Source: Ettlia oleoabundans (taxonomy: Eukaryota; Chlorophyta; Chlorophyceae; Chlamydomonadales). From it: DNA of 23,240 nucleotides. Position numbers and translations under genes: made by a program. The stretch covers positions 1 to 23,240 of the forward strand of contig JAAMXP010001355.1 of the NCBI GenBank assembly GCA_019693395.1. The letters are read 5' to 3'. The notes under the pieces are model-generated. The model was not told where the DNA came from and made no database searches. It saw only the letters and a list, made by a program, of their open reading frames with translations. Each line of letters begins with the position of its first letter. The first letter of the stretch is position 1. Shown here piece after piece: positions 1-10,201 of the stretch.

Positions 1-94
1 GGGCGCATGCGTTGACTGCTTGCAGGGTTTGATGAGCAGGCTGAAGCGCTGGTGTTGAATGATGCAGGATTGGTGGTGGAATGCTGGTGGAATG
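1..94 (-). other. Probable cytoplasmic-tail exon, truncated by the window edge
   Basis: Acceptor GACAATGCAG at 97-95, then an open frame in the phase required by the exon ending at 192. It continues to base 1 and begins SIPPAFHHQSCIIQHQRFS. It holds an 11-bp tandem repeat (TGGTGGAATGC at 74-84 and 85-95, plus strand) that overlaps the acceptor. The exon and its protein continue outside the window. Confidence 0.5.
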
Positions 95-3000
95 CTGCAT
101 TGTCAAGCTAGTTATATTGTAAAAACGGGTAAAACACAGGGTGGCTAAGAACGGTAGCTTGGGGAAGTACATATCTGATTTTTGGACTTACCTTGTTGCA
201 GTGCTTGTGGGCTTCCCATTCTGCACCTCCCTCGGCCGTTTCCTGCGGCACCACAGCAACAGCCCCAAGGCTACTGCCATCGCCGCAACTGCGCCGGCCA
301 CACCACCAGCAATGGCACCTACGCTGCCGCCACTGCCACCACCCCCTCCGCCACCATCTCCACCATCACCGCCGCCAGTACCCTCTGTGGTTGGGGGGGC
401 ATTGGGCTGCTGCCCCTGCGCTGCAGATGTCGCAGGTCCGCTAGCCACTGCAGCTGCACGCTCATCTGATGGGGCGGGCAGCAGGGTTTGTTTTGCCTCG
501 GATGTGGGCAGAGGCTGCAATACGGGTGGAGATGGGAGTGGGGTGTGGTGGAAAGGAATCTACCCACAGGGCAGTGGGCGACAGCAGCGACATGTAAGAG
601 AGTGAAACCAACTGGCCTGTCAGCTGTACAACAGAACAGGAATGTGCCTCACTTGGTTCCACTATCCCCAGCCTGTCCTGCTGTTTTTTGGCAACTTGTA
701 AGTCGTTTCTTCAATCCAATCCTCACCTGCGTGCCGGTAACGTCCTTGGCGTTGCTGCAATTTATGAAGGCTGGAGTGGAGCTCAATGGGACCTCTTCTC
801 CCCCCATCTGTAGAAAGGCAGCACATGGCAAGCGCCTCAAGCGCTGAAACGCTGAGCATAAAAGATTTGCATGAGCTGAGATGCAACACTGTGCGTCCCC
901 AGACTGCTTGCATGCCAGCGCGCACAAAAGCGGCTGGGGGCATGCATGGAGTGGAGCGTGATAATGGCAGGAACCTCAGCAACATGAGGGTTGGCGCACG
1001 GGGTTGTGCTCTGCCAGAATTCACCAATGTATTCGGGCATCACCGATTCCAGGCGGCAGGCCGAGCTCACAGCTGCCAGGCAGCACAGCAGCACGGAAAT
1101 GATGATACAGGCCAACAGAGTGCAGCAGCAGTGCAGCCGCAGGGTGTTACTGGTCCTGATGCATGGTCCCGGGAAAACAGGCAGACATGCTTGCCCAGCA
1201 AAACAACACATTGTGCACTTGGCAGGAAGGGCATGTAGTCCTGCTTGCGCTCCAGCTAGAGCTGCATCAGGGATACAGCTGCCCTGCCATGACATTCCAG
1301 CCAACAGCCTCTGCCTATCACAATCCCCCCTGTGTGCACTGCACCCCACGCACACGCGTCCATGAGCGGCAGCCGGGGTGGTCAAAGCCGGCGCAGGGGC
1401 GGCCCTGCAAATCAAACAACGAGCCCTGGCCCCAGTACCTACAGCAGAACTTGATCAGCGTATTCAGCATCCAGGCAGGACGAAGGGTTTGAGACTGATG
1501 CAAAGTTGTCACGCAAAAGCATGCAAATGCAATTCTATTGGGACACATACGCCCGTTGATCATCAACCGATTGAGCCTGGGGGGCAAATTCATGTGCCCC
1601 AACCCCAGCCTAGTGCTGCTTACATGTTTGAATCATCAGCCCGATAGGCCGAGTAGTACCAAACTGGTACTGTGCTGTTGACTGGGTTGGCAGAGTGCGT
1701 AGGTGGTAGCCCCAGCCAGTACCCCACGCAGTAGCGGGTGCCGCCAGGGCCCTGTCCTCGGTGGCGGCATGTGGGGGAGCCCTCGGGTGGTGCGGCATTC
1801 AGGCTGTAGAACCATTTGAACGCAACCATAAGCGTGGACATGACGCAGTTGTTGTACAGCTGGATTGGGAAGACAGCTTGGCCTGTTGCGGGGCTGGCTG
1901 GGGGCGGCAGGGGCTACGCAGCACAGAAGGCAGTGGTGGGGGCAGGGTTGCTGAGTGTTGGTTGAGCACTTGTCTGACAGTAAAGTAATGCGACGATATG
2001 TGAGGTTTGCAATACGCAAGCTCAACGCTGACTAATCCATGCACAATTCACGAAGGTGTTCACTGGCACTGCTGCTTCGAGTGCAGCTGCTAAATGCTGG
2101 GTCGTACCACAATGGCATCGCTTGAACACCCCAACCGTGCAGGCTCCGGACCGTCAAACTGCAGGCAGGGGTTTACCACCCGAAGTCGGAAATAAAGACA
2201 TCATCATCAACAAGTACTACTAGTAGCTTTACAACAAATCCCCGCTGTCGGTATGATTGCTGGCTGGCCGGCAGCCAACATCCATCTGGCTCCCTGCATT
2301 TTATGCACCTGCCCACTTGAGCTGCACTGTTTGCATTGTATCAAGGAAACGTGTGGGATCAGGAGCAACAAACTTGTGGGTGCTCACCCTCGTCCATGCC
2401 GGGCAGTTGGGTTCATCAGGCTGGCAGGGATGCCCCGTCAGGTTGAAGTACTGCTCCCCATCACCGCCGTACCGCAGCGAGCGACCATCATCCAATTGTG
2501 CCGATACAAAAAAGCTGGCAAAGCTGGTGTTGGGGCCCAGGGCGGAGCCACCGGGGCTCACAGCACTGGGCCAGCTAATGCAGTAAGGTATTGAAACGGC
2601 GGCGGCGGCATCAGGGGATGCTCCTGGCTGTGAAGGAGCTGGTACTGCATCTTCGCCCTGATAAATGCACGCTGATGCCGGTAGCGCCGCTTCGCCTTGG
2701 TAATACTTGATGTAGAACAGAAGGGTGGAGTCGGTGCACGCGCTCTCAATTGTGATTTGGTAGGGTTGCGCAGGTTGCGTTGCTGGGAGCTGGCTGGTGA
2801 AGGCTGGAGCGCTGGTAGCACCCGTGCCTTCAGCAGTTGGAGCAGGCGCTTGGGGACTTGGATACTGCACTTGTGGTGATGGCTGCATTGGGGAGGCAGG
2901 TGCGGTGAGCAGCTGGAAAATGGTTCTTGTGGCCAAGCAAGCGCAAAGCCCCACAGGCCCTCCATTTCTAATGCTCAAACAACAGCCTGCCCATTGTCCC

Positions 3001-4985
3001 ATTGGCCCTCATTCCCTGATGCGGGGCCTTTCCCACTCACTAGTGCTTGGGCTGCACTCCTGGAGCTGCTGCAATTCACAAGGGCTGTCATGGCGCGGGC
3101 TGGGTCTGTTGAGTCGTCCATCTACGGCATGGGGGGCACACGGCGGCTGTGTTGTGTTGGTTGGGTGCAGGCCTGAGACAGCTGCTACCTGCATGGGAAC
3201 CAGCCTCAGCCCTTGCCCAGCTATCTCCTGTCCTGATGCCCCCATTTGTTGCGTGCACCCACCCGCGTCCATGCTCGGCATCCGGGCTGGTCCAAGCCAG
3301 AGCAAGGCCGACCCTGCAGATCAAAGAAACCGTCCTGCCCCCAGTACCTGCACAATCAACAAGAAGGAACATGTGCCGAGCCGATATGTTGAAAGGGAAC
3401 TGGAATTGCATCCAGCTGGGCACCAGAAAGGAATGATAGTCAGCTGGACCGCAGCCCACTCCTTCCTGCCCTCTGCCAACTCCATAACCACTCACTTGCT
3501 GGGGTCCTCTGCCTGGTAAGCTGTGTAGTACCAAACGGGCAGTGTGGTATTGGCGGGATTTGCCGACCTGCCGGGTGGCAGCCCCAGCCAGTAAGCCACG
3601 CAGTAGCGGGTGCCATCAGGGCCCTGTCCCTGGTGGCGGCAGGATGGGGAGCCCTCAGTTGGCGCCTGATTCAGGCCGTAGAACCATCTGATCGCAACCA
3701 CAATTGTAGACATGATGCAGTTGTTGTAGAGCTGGATGGGGTACATGGCTTGGCTGGATGAGGCACCGGTTGGAGCGGGCAAGGCGGGCAATGGCTGCAC
3801 GCACGGCATGGAAAACATGTGGCATTATGAATGGGTGGATGGTGTGAAACTTACTGGATACAGCTGACGGGGACCGTGTTGACTTGGCTGCAAGCTTTCC
3901 TTGCAACCTCAGGCACAGCTGAGCGGTGTGTGGATTGGCTTTGCTGCTGTTTGCTGCTGCTTGCAGCAAGCCGTCCCAGCAACAGAACCAAAGGTTCAGC
4001 TTACCACAACGGCATCAGCTGGGCAGCCCAGCTGTACAGGCTCTGGTCCCTCAAACTGCAGGCACGAGAAAATTTGGACACAAGAATTTGAACGCACCTT
4101 ACTTTCTAGGTGTTACTCCTGCTGATTTTTGGCTGGTTGCTTGACTGAGGCAGCAACTGCCTGCCTGGCTGGCGTGTCGGCCAATGCCATTGATTTATTG
4201 CTCTCGGGACGAACAGCAATGTTGAGCAAATAAACGCCAATTCAGTGGCAAAGAGCACTTACCCTCGTCCATGCCAGGCAATTGGGCTCATCAGGCTGGC
4301 AGGGCTGCCCCGTCAGCTTGAAGTACTGCTCCCCCTCACTTCCGTACTGCAGTGAGCGGCCATCATTCAACTGTGTCGACAAGAAAAAGCTGGCAAAGCT
4401 GGTGTTGGGTCCAACCGTAGAGCCGCCAGGGTTCACAGCACCAGGCCAGCTGATGCAATACTGTGCTGTGACGGTGGCATCACCCACAGCATCAGCGAGC
4501 GCGCCTGGCAGTAAAGCAGCTGGCACTGCCTCTTCGCCCTGGTGGATGCATACATAGGGTGGTTGTGTGGAGTCGTTCTGGTAGTAGTACTTCACATGGA
4601 ACAGAAGGCTGGAGATTTGACAGGCGCTCTCAACAGCGATCTGGTATGTGGGTGCTGGTGGTCGTGGCGGGGGCTCGCCGACGGCAGCTGAAGTGCTGCC
4701 GTTGGTGGTTTGTGTGACGCACGGTCGGGCCGGAAGAACCAGCAGGGTGGCCACAATTTGCAAGAGGAGCTGCATATGGGGAGTGAAGCACAGCAGCATA
4801 CAGAGCCGTGTTACAAGGCGTGCAGCCGACATCGGGTCCAAGGCTGCTTGAGCTGCCCTTGCCACCAAGTACCATCGCAGTCCCAAGCTAGGACGGGCGT
4901 GCCTTGCTCGAATCCTGACAGCAACAGCCTGCTGAAGGGAACTTCCAAAAAACAGCAGTGGACTTGCCTTGGAGCGGCACGCCAT
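1..4985 (-). CDS. Four-module cysteine-rich receptor-like single-pass membrane protein (3' end beyond window)
   Basis: Family not recognised. Exons (minus, 5'->3'): 4985-4968, 4769-4263, 4055-4005, 3794-3496, 3347-3263, 3121-3041, 2882-2388, 2158-2108, 1913-1624, 1438-1354, 807-727, 514-192 and probably 94 to <1; every junction keeps phase. Start ATG 4985 has ATGGCG context. Exon 1 (MACRSK) joins through a GC-AG intron to LLLQIVATLLVLPARPC, giving a good signal peptide. The ectodomain (about residues 27-680) is two copies of one exon set. In each copy, module A (ending F-x-L-T-G-x-PC-QPDEPNC-x-AWTR) is followed by a related module B (ending FDLQGRPC...GC-R-(A/S)-WTR). Shared landmarks are a first Cys, C(I/R)(H/Y)xG, YC(I/V) and the final PC...C...WTR. 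Then come a Gly/Asp stalk, a helix at about 746-770 (VGAIAGG...LGLLLWC) and a basic CRRKRPRE stop-transfer sequence. N-glycosylation sequons such as NTS and NLT are present. Expected at the plasma membrane or matrix. It may be a receptor or an adhesion protein. The gene lies head-to-head with the transporter at 5588. Confidence 0.8.
192..514 (-). other. Stalk, transmembrane and juxtamembrane exon of the receptor-like gene
   Basis: The acceptor is CCCGTATTGCAG and the donor GTAAGT (191-186). It encodes a Pro/Ala/Ser spacer, a glycine/aspartate run, a hydrophobic helix (VGAIAGGVAGAVAAMAVALG followed by LLLWC) and the basic cluster RRKRPRE, then ends in phase 2. The order Gly-rich stalk, helix, basic cluster fixes an outside-to-inside orientation, with the tail in the cytoplasm. 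The opposite strand reads as a polyproline peptide, judged to be its antisense shadow. Confidence 0.8.
727..807 (-). other. 81-nt exon closing repeat unit 2
   Basis: A 27-codon phase-0 exon, acceptor TTTCTACAG, donor GTGAGG, with the NCS motif seen in the partner exon at 3121-3041. The intron before it (1353-808, 546 nt) is much longer than the corresponding 141-nt intron of the first copy. I found no further convincing exon in that intron, although a Cys-rich open stretch lies around 1080-1170. Confidence 0.75.
2108..2158 (-). other. Short 51-nt exon, copy 2
   Basis: Counterpart of 4055-4005: acceptor CTGCAG, donor GTACGA, phase 0 on both sides, encoding FDGPEPARLGCSSDAIV. Changes relative to the other copy keep frame, length, the GPEP motif and the single cysteine, as expected of a coding exon rather than intron sequence. 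Confidence 0.8.
3041..3121 (-). other. 81-nt exon closing repeat unit 1
   Basis: A 27-codon phase-0 exon after acceptor GCCGTAG with donor GTGAGT. It contains MTALVNCSSSRSAAQ. Its partner at 807-727 has the same length and phase and contains PAFINCSNAKDVTGT, so both are real exons. It takes the place after module B that the 51-nt exon takes after module A, and likewise carries one cysteine. Confidence 0.75.
4005..4055 (-). other. Short 51-nt exon, copy 1
   Basis: A 17-codon phase-0 exon, acceptor CTGCAG and donor GTAAGC, encoding FEGPEPVQLGCPADAVV. It was found because this stretch is conserved with 2158-2108 inside the otherwise diverged region following the other module A. The copy-2 version reads FDGPEPARLGCSSDAIV. 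It contributes one further cysteine after each A-type WTR ending. Confidence 0.8.
4263..4985 (-). other. Receptor-like gene: signal peptide exons and module A, copy 1
   Basis: Exon 1 is only 18 nt (4985-4968). It ends TCCAAG and is followed by GCAAGT, a near-consensus GC donor. The 198-nt intron ends CATATGCAG at 4770. Exon 2 (4769-4263) supplies the hydrophobic signal core, a Pro-rich spacer and module A1, from about YQIAVESAC to CLAWTR, and ends at a GTAAGT donor (4262-4257). If the GC intron were not used, unspliced starts at 4832 or 4775 would remain in frame. The signal peptide is cleaner with the spliced form, and 198 nt matches the other introns of this gene. Confidence 0.7.
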
Positions 4986-5587
4986 CGGCCTCGGGGAAAC
5001 TTGCAGAAGTTACCCGCCACAGCCAGGCTGCAAACACTGGTGTTTCCTACCCAGATGGCAGGCAGAGAGGAGCAACATGAGTGTGAGCGTCTTCAGGGCA
5101 GAGCTTTGTGAGGCAGTACTAGACGTGTTTCCTACACGTACTGAGGGTTGGGGAGAAAAAGCCAGCAGAAACCTGTTTCTGAACACTAGTTACAGAAACT
5201 GATGTCCTGCAGCCTCCCAGACCAATGTCCAACCCAACCCGCCCGCCGCCACAGCGGCCGCCCATGTAGAAAACCCTGGTTGCTTTTGTTGGGGCGCGGG
5301 CATGAGCATAACCAAAGCATAAACATAGCAGCTGGCCATCCATCCATCACGACTGCAAGGATATGTGTGGTAGTGTGTTACCTTGCCAGACGCACTGCCT
5401 ATCCTTTTTGCCGGCCTGCAGCCGACGCAGCGCCCACAGCGCGCTGCCACTGTTTAATCTATTCAAATGAACCCAGTTGACCGGGTCCCTTGTAAATGAC
5501 GCATTCCCTCCGTTTTGCTTCTGCTCAACGGTCACAGTGGCTAGCCGGCGGGTTGTAAGGGTCGTTGCGTGCTCAGAGCGCGCGCAG
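4986..5587. promoter_or_regulatory. Head-to-head intergenic region, probable bidirectional promoter
   Basis: These 602 bases separate two divergent start codons and should hold both 5' UTRs and promoters. No clear TATA box was seen. An inverted repeat ACGTGT-N5-ACACGT (5123-5128 and 5134-5139) contains ACGTG cores of the type bound by bZIP/bHLH factors. That is the only motif I would single out. No coding exon was found here. Confidence 0.45.
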
Positions 5588-8500
5588 ATGGCGGAACCGC
5601 CTGCTAGTGGAAGCTCTCAGCCGCTTCTGGGCGACCGAAGAGGCGAATGCGGCGCCTCCCACGCGCAGTTCAGCCCCGCGCCTAGCACAATAGCGGACGG
5701 AGAGCTCTATGTGCACGTGCTGGACCCAGAGCCAGAGGTGGAGGGCGGCAACTGCCAGGGATGCTCCATCAGCGGAGGGGTGCGCAAGGCGTGATGCAAG
5801 TTGGGGGGCCGGTTGTGCAAGGCGGTGGCGGCGCTGCAGTTGGGAGCGGCCGTCAGCAGCCTCGTCACAAGACAGGATGCATGCCAAATTGAAAGTGCTG
5901 AATGCCAAATGCTAAGCAGGTGGCCAATTTGGTGACGACGGCGGTGGGCGCAGGCATGCTGGCGTTGCCATGCGCTGTTTCAAAGGCACGTTGCTCGCGT
6001 GTGATAGCTGGCAGCTGCTGTGTTATCCTTGCAGAGGGCATGTCCCTTTCTTTCCTGCGTTGCGCTTATCAGCAGTATGTGAATTCAACCCCAGGAACTT
6101 GATGGCGTATGATCCTGTAGCCTATTGTATGGCCGTCAGACCTTCAGCATCGTGTGCCCCTGGCAACACGCAGCACATGAGTTGCCACGCAAACCGCCGC
6201 CACCGCCCCTGGCTGCATGGATGATACACGCACCCTGCCATTTCTGCAGACGAGCATCTTACTGGGGACTTTGCTCTTCTGCCTCGTGGCACTGCTCACG
6301 TTTGCATCCTGCACCATCATTGTTCGGTGAGCAGGCAGGTGCAGGCACTCTAGGAGGGGAGTGAAGGCTGGATGCATGGGATGGGTTGTGGTTGGTGATT
6401 GGGGCTTTGTACTGTCCTGTAGGGACCCATATTGCGCCTTCAAGTGTTGAAACTCGCGATGAGCATTACGCATTCTGCCAGCCTTGCATGACCATCTAAC
6501 ATTGTGCACCACCACACAGATGGACAAACACACATACACATGGTCAACTCACCCCCCCAACCCGCAGACAAGCTGCTGCCGCCGGCGCCTGCTCCTACGG
6601 CGATCTTGTGACCCGCCGGTTTGGGCGGAATGGCAGCAGTCTGCTGCACTGTGCCATCATCGTGCATGTCAGTGGAGTGATGGTGGGATACAATGGTGAG
6701 ACCCCCGGGCTGACGGAGGCATGGCTGCCAGGCATCATTGCCAGCACCACTTACCTTGTCTTCTGCTTGGTGAAAGAGGGGAGCACCAGACATCACGGGC
6801 TGGAGCGCCACCGCAACAGCTGTGACCTCTACAATAAGCCTCTTCCCATCCCCACTGCCCTTGTTGTTCTTTTGCAGTAATCATAGCTGACGTGCTGGTG
6901 GGCTCCCCCCCGGGGTTCACTGGCATGCTGCCCACGCTGTTGGGCCGCCATGATGGGCCCTGGTGGCTCTCCCGCCCCGCCGTGCTGGCTTACCTCACGC
7001 TGGGAGTTGTGTGCCCCACGCTCATCCCCCGCTCCCTCCGTGTGGTGGCCCGCTTCTCAAGCTTCTCAGTCTGCATGCTGTTTGTGCTGGCCAGCGCCAT
7101 TGCGGGGCTGGCGGGGGCGGCAGTGGCACAGGGCCGTGTGGCGCCAGGGGTGCACCTCCTGCCAGATCCGGCGGAGCTTGGCCCCTCACCGCTTGAAATG
7201 TTGGCTACTGTGCTGTCGGTGGTGGCAGGCAAGTAGGCTGCAAGGGAGGGCTGGACAGCTGGGTGTTGCTGCGCTGTTTAACTGCTATGCCATGGCCACA
7301 GCGCAGCACAGTCACGTGTAGCAACCAGCGCCTAAGGTGCGAGTTGAATGGATGCAAAGCTCAGCAAATTAATATGCTTTTCCTCGACATTCTTTACCGT
7401 CCCAGTTGGCCACACATCCCAGGCTTTCCTTCCTTCCTGCCTACCACCTCCTTGCTTTGCAGTGAGCTGCCTGGCCTTCACCTGCCAGTTCAACCTCCTG
7501 CCCATCCAGCAGTCCCTGAGGAACAGCAGCAGCCGCGGAATGTTGCGTGTGCTGCTGCTGGGACTTGGCCTCTGCGCCGCACTCTACGCAACTGTGGCAA
7601 TCAGCGGTAGGTGGGGGTGGGGATATGGGTTGAGGCCGGACTGAACGTCCTGTTCTATTGCGATTTGATAGTCACGTTATATCGGGTTCCAGCAACCCTG
7701 CAACCGCACACAGCGATGCACCACAGCATGCCATGCGCGATCATCCTGACCGTACCATGCACCTTACATTTTAACTTCAGCCACCCGCATCTCATGCTTG
7801 TGCAGGCTATGCGCTGTTTGGGTCTGCGGTGGAGGGCGATGTGCTGAAGGAGCTGACTCTGAGCTGGGTGGCGGGACTAGTGCCACGCACAGTCGCGGTG
7901 TGCATCGTCTATGGTGTGGCGCTCTCGTGTGAGTGGTTTGCTGATGCTGGCTACCCACTGCTGCTGTGCTGCGGTTCTCCACCATCGCTGCAGGTCACCT
8001 CAGCAGTCAATGGCCCTGCCCCTGCTTAGCTGTGCTGGTTCATGCATATTCCCAATCAATCTCCTCGTCCAGCACGTCCAACAAAGCCTGCAGGGGCCAG
8101 CCATGCTCCGTGCACTGTCACCCGCTGACCACACCTTGCAAAACGCGCCCCATAGACTGCTGTGCCTGCTGCCATGGCCGGGCAGGTCGCCCATAGCGCG
8201 CCTGCTGCATTGCTACTGTCCTGCCTTGCAGACACGCTGTGCCTGCTGGCCAACACGGTGTTGAAAATTTGGGCGGTGCGTGAGGCTTTGGTGGAGATGG
8301 TGATGCAGCGGTCTGCCGCTGAGCTGGCAGCGGGACCCTTTTACACTATCACCATGCTGCTCGTGGCTGGCGCCTACTTCATTTCTGTGCTGGTGCCGTC
8401 TATTTATGTGAGTGCTGGCAAGGATACAGCCAGCGGGCAAGCTGAGAAGGGGGTGGATTGTTGGAGAGAAGCTTTGCCCGCATGTGTTGGGAGCTGGGTG

Positions 8501-8840
8501 TGAAAGTTGAGAGCGGCAACCTGATTGGCGCTCCTGCTCGACAGCCCACTCCTGCCTTGCACCACTGTAAGCTCACCCTTGCCCCAATCCTTAGCCCTGG
8601 GCTGCTTGGCGTGACCCCGCCCCACCCCTCCACCTGGCCGCTCCCTGGCTGCAGGGCCTGCTGGCGCTGGTGGGCGCCACCGCCACCGTGGTCTTCAGCT
8701 ACCTCTTCCCGGGCCTCCTGGTGCTTAAGGGCAGCCCCAGCAGGGCTCAGCGTGCAGGGGCATGTGGGCTGCTGGCCCTGGGTGCCGCCATGTCACTTAC
8801 AGCCATCTACAACCACCTGTCGGGGCAGGGCCTAGAGTGA
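5588..8840 (+). CDS. Amino acid transporter, AAAP family (SLC38-like), complete
   Basis: Exons 5588-5779, 5920-6000, 6250-6326, 6568-6695, 6878-7228, 7463-7606, 7806-7928, 8232-8407 and 8655-8840 join in phase to 485 residues, the usual size for amino acid/auxin permeases. ATGGCG gives a good start. About 64 hydrophilic residues, including SQPLLGD, which could act as a dileucine-type endomembrane signal, precede TM1 (VANLVTTAVGAGMLALP, the family hallmark). Further family landmarks are SYGDLVTRRFGRNG, VGYNVIIADVLVG before TM4, CQFNLLPIQQSL, SGYALFGS and the C-terminal VPSIYGLLALVGATATVVFS. Roughly eleven membrane helices are visible. It probably moves neutral or cationic amino acids by coupling to H+ or Na+; substrate and membrane cannot be read from the sequence. 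The intron at 7229-7462 is GC-AG. It is head-to-head with the receptor-like gene and tail-to-tail with the gene ending at 10202. Confidence 0.93.
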
Positions 8841-9362
8841 TGTGAGGGGTGCACCAACACTGCACCTCTGTTCTGGCAGCAGCTGAAGCCGCATGTTCCT
8901 ATAGGCTGCAAATCAGGTTAAGGGCCCGGACAGGTTCCTTTCATCCCTTTCCCGCCTATGGTGCGTTGCGGTCATGCCGATTTAATGAGTTATTGAAGCG
9001 TGTTTCCGCATGCCCACAAAAGTCCCCAGGGGCAGTGCTGCAGGTGCTGCATGCCTGCCTGGCTGCCATGGGTGATCATCATTGCCAGGCTGAGCCCGTG
9101 CTTGCCTTTGCACTTGCTGCCTGCCATGGCATCTCCTTGACATCCTATCCCACCTTACCTGAAATACATGTTGCTGTCAACCCCTGTGATCGCTGCGTCC
9201 ACCTCTCTCTGTTTGAATAGAATATATACCTCTTTTTGTTTTAATATATCATCGTCATGCTCCTGCTTGTTTTGCTGTCTGCCGCTAGCCTTTCGCGCAT
9301 CGCCTTCTGCACAAACACAACCTTCCACAGTTAGCCAACTGAGTCAACTCCCCTGAGCCCTT

Positions 9363-9367
9363 TGTAA
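9363..9367 (+). terminator. Poly(A) signal TGTAA of the transporter gene
   Basis: TGTAA, the typical chlorophycean polyadenylation signal, lies 523 nt past the stop codon at 8840. It is the first one seen in this 3' region, so the 3' UTR is probably a little over 530 nt. Confidence 0.6.
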
Positions 9368-9794
9368 CCCCGGCATTTGCTGAGCCTGCCCCCTGGCGAG
9401 GGGCCAATAGAATGGTGATGGTTTACAGTTTGTCAGCCTGAAAAAGTTTGCAGTCATAACACGATGCATGATGAACGAAACCAGGTTGGTTGCTAGGTTT
9501 CGCAGTCTGTCAGGAGTCTGCTGACCCAAAGGCAACTGGCAAGGCGCTGCCTGAGGGAGGCAGGGTGATGTGATGAGCAGGAGGGGGTCTGGGGGCCGGT
9601 CAGTCAATTCCGAGAAATATCAGTGATGAATGCGCCTGGATCACGTGGATGCGGGCGGGAGAGCAGTGGGCACGAAGGTGCTGGCAACGCAGTGCCACTA
9701 AGTTTGCGGGTGTGCACCGTCGGTGTTGATGATGACGAAATTGGGGGCAGAAGGGGGAGTGATGGAGGAAAACGGAAAGAAAGGGCAACCAATG

Positions 9795-9799
9795 TTACA
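9795..9799 (-). terminator. Candidate poly(A) signal TGTAA for the minus-strand gene ending at 10202
   Basis: TTACA on the plus strand reads TGTAA on the minus strand, about 400 nt after the stop. A second one lies at 9427-9423, only 56 bases from the transporter's own signal. If the distal one is used, the two 3' UTRs would nearly meet. Confidence 0.4.
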
Positions 9800-10025
9800 C
9801 AACCCGGAGGGTACTGCCCTATTGCAGGCTGGCAGCATGCTTTGCAGAACAAGAGTAAATGGCATGCTGGGCAGCGCAGCAGCAGTGCTGCCTGCAGGCT
9901 GTGGAGGAGACGAGATAACTACTGGCATACAAAAGCCCACAAGCAGTCCCAAATGCCCTGGATATGCGTCGGGGCACGAAATATCTGGATGGGAACTGAT
10001 GGGCGGCCGAATGGGGAGCCCGGGG

Positions 10026-10054
10026 NNNNNNNNNNNNNNNNNNNNNNNNNNNNN
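10026..10054. other. Assembly gap (29 N)
   Basis: A run of unresolved bases inside the presumed 3' UTR of the minus-strand gene, flanked by GC-rich sequence. The true gap length is unknown. No coding exon appears to be interrupted. Confidence 0.95.
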
Positions 10055-10201
10055 GCCGCACGTGCGGGGCTGAGGCGCTGGGGCGCAGGGAACGAGGGCC
10101 AAGCGCAAGAGCGAGGTACCAAAAGCAAGCGTTTCCAGCTTGGCAGTACGCCTCACTATCCCGCTCTGGGGTGGCATGCGGTGTCACACCACTGCCCACC
10201 G

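Larger units (their letters stand above)
8841..10201. other. Tail-to-tail 3' region with no convincing coding sequence
   Basis: Holds the 3' UTR of the transporter, an AT-richer stretch near 9200-9260, and the 3' UTR of the minus-strand gene ending at 10202. Open frames crossing this area (for example 9623-10291 plus) run through the N gap, lack family resemblance and have no splice-consistent partners. No RNA gene or repeat family recognised. Confidence 0.5.

Noticed and set aside
141..605. Plus-strand polyproline frame (LPPLPPPPPPPSPPSPPP) resembling an extensin-type wall protein
   Set aside because: It is the antisense of the Gly-rich stalk exon. The minus strand has matching splice sites, phase and a membrane helix; the plus-strand frame has no supporting exons.
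837..1415. Minus-strand frame with hydrophobic LLACIIISVLLCCLAA, a possible membrane helix or extra exon
   Set aside because: No acceptor/donor pair gives the phase 0 needed between 1354 and 807, and the other copy of the gene has no counterpart; treated as intron.
3088..3534. Minus-strand frame containing FPFNISARHMFLL
   Set aside because: It spans an intron between 3496 and 3347; the corresponding intron of the other copy is not conserved.
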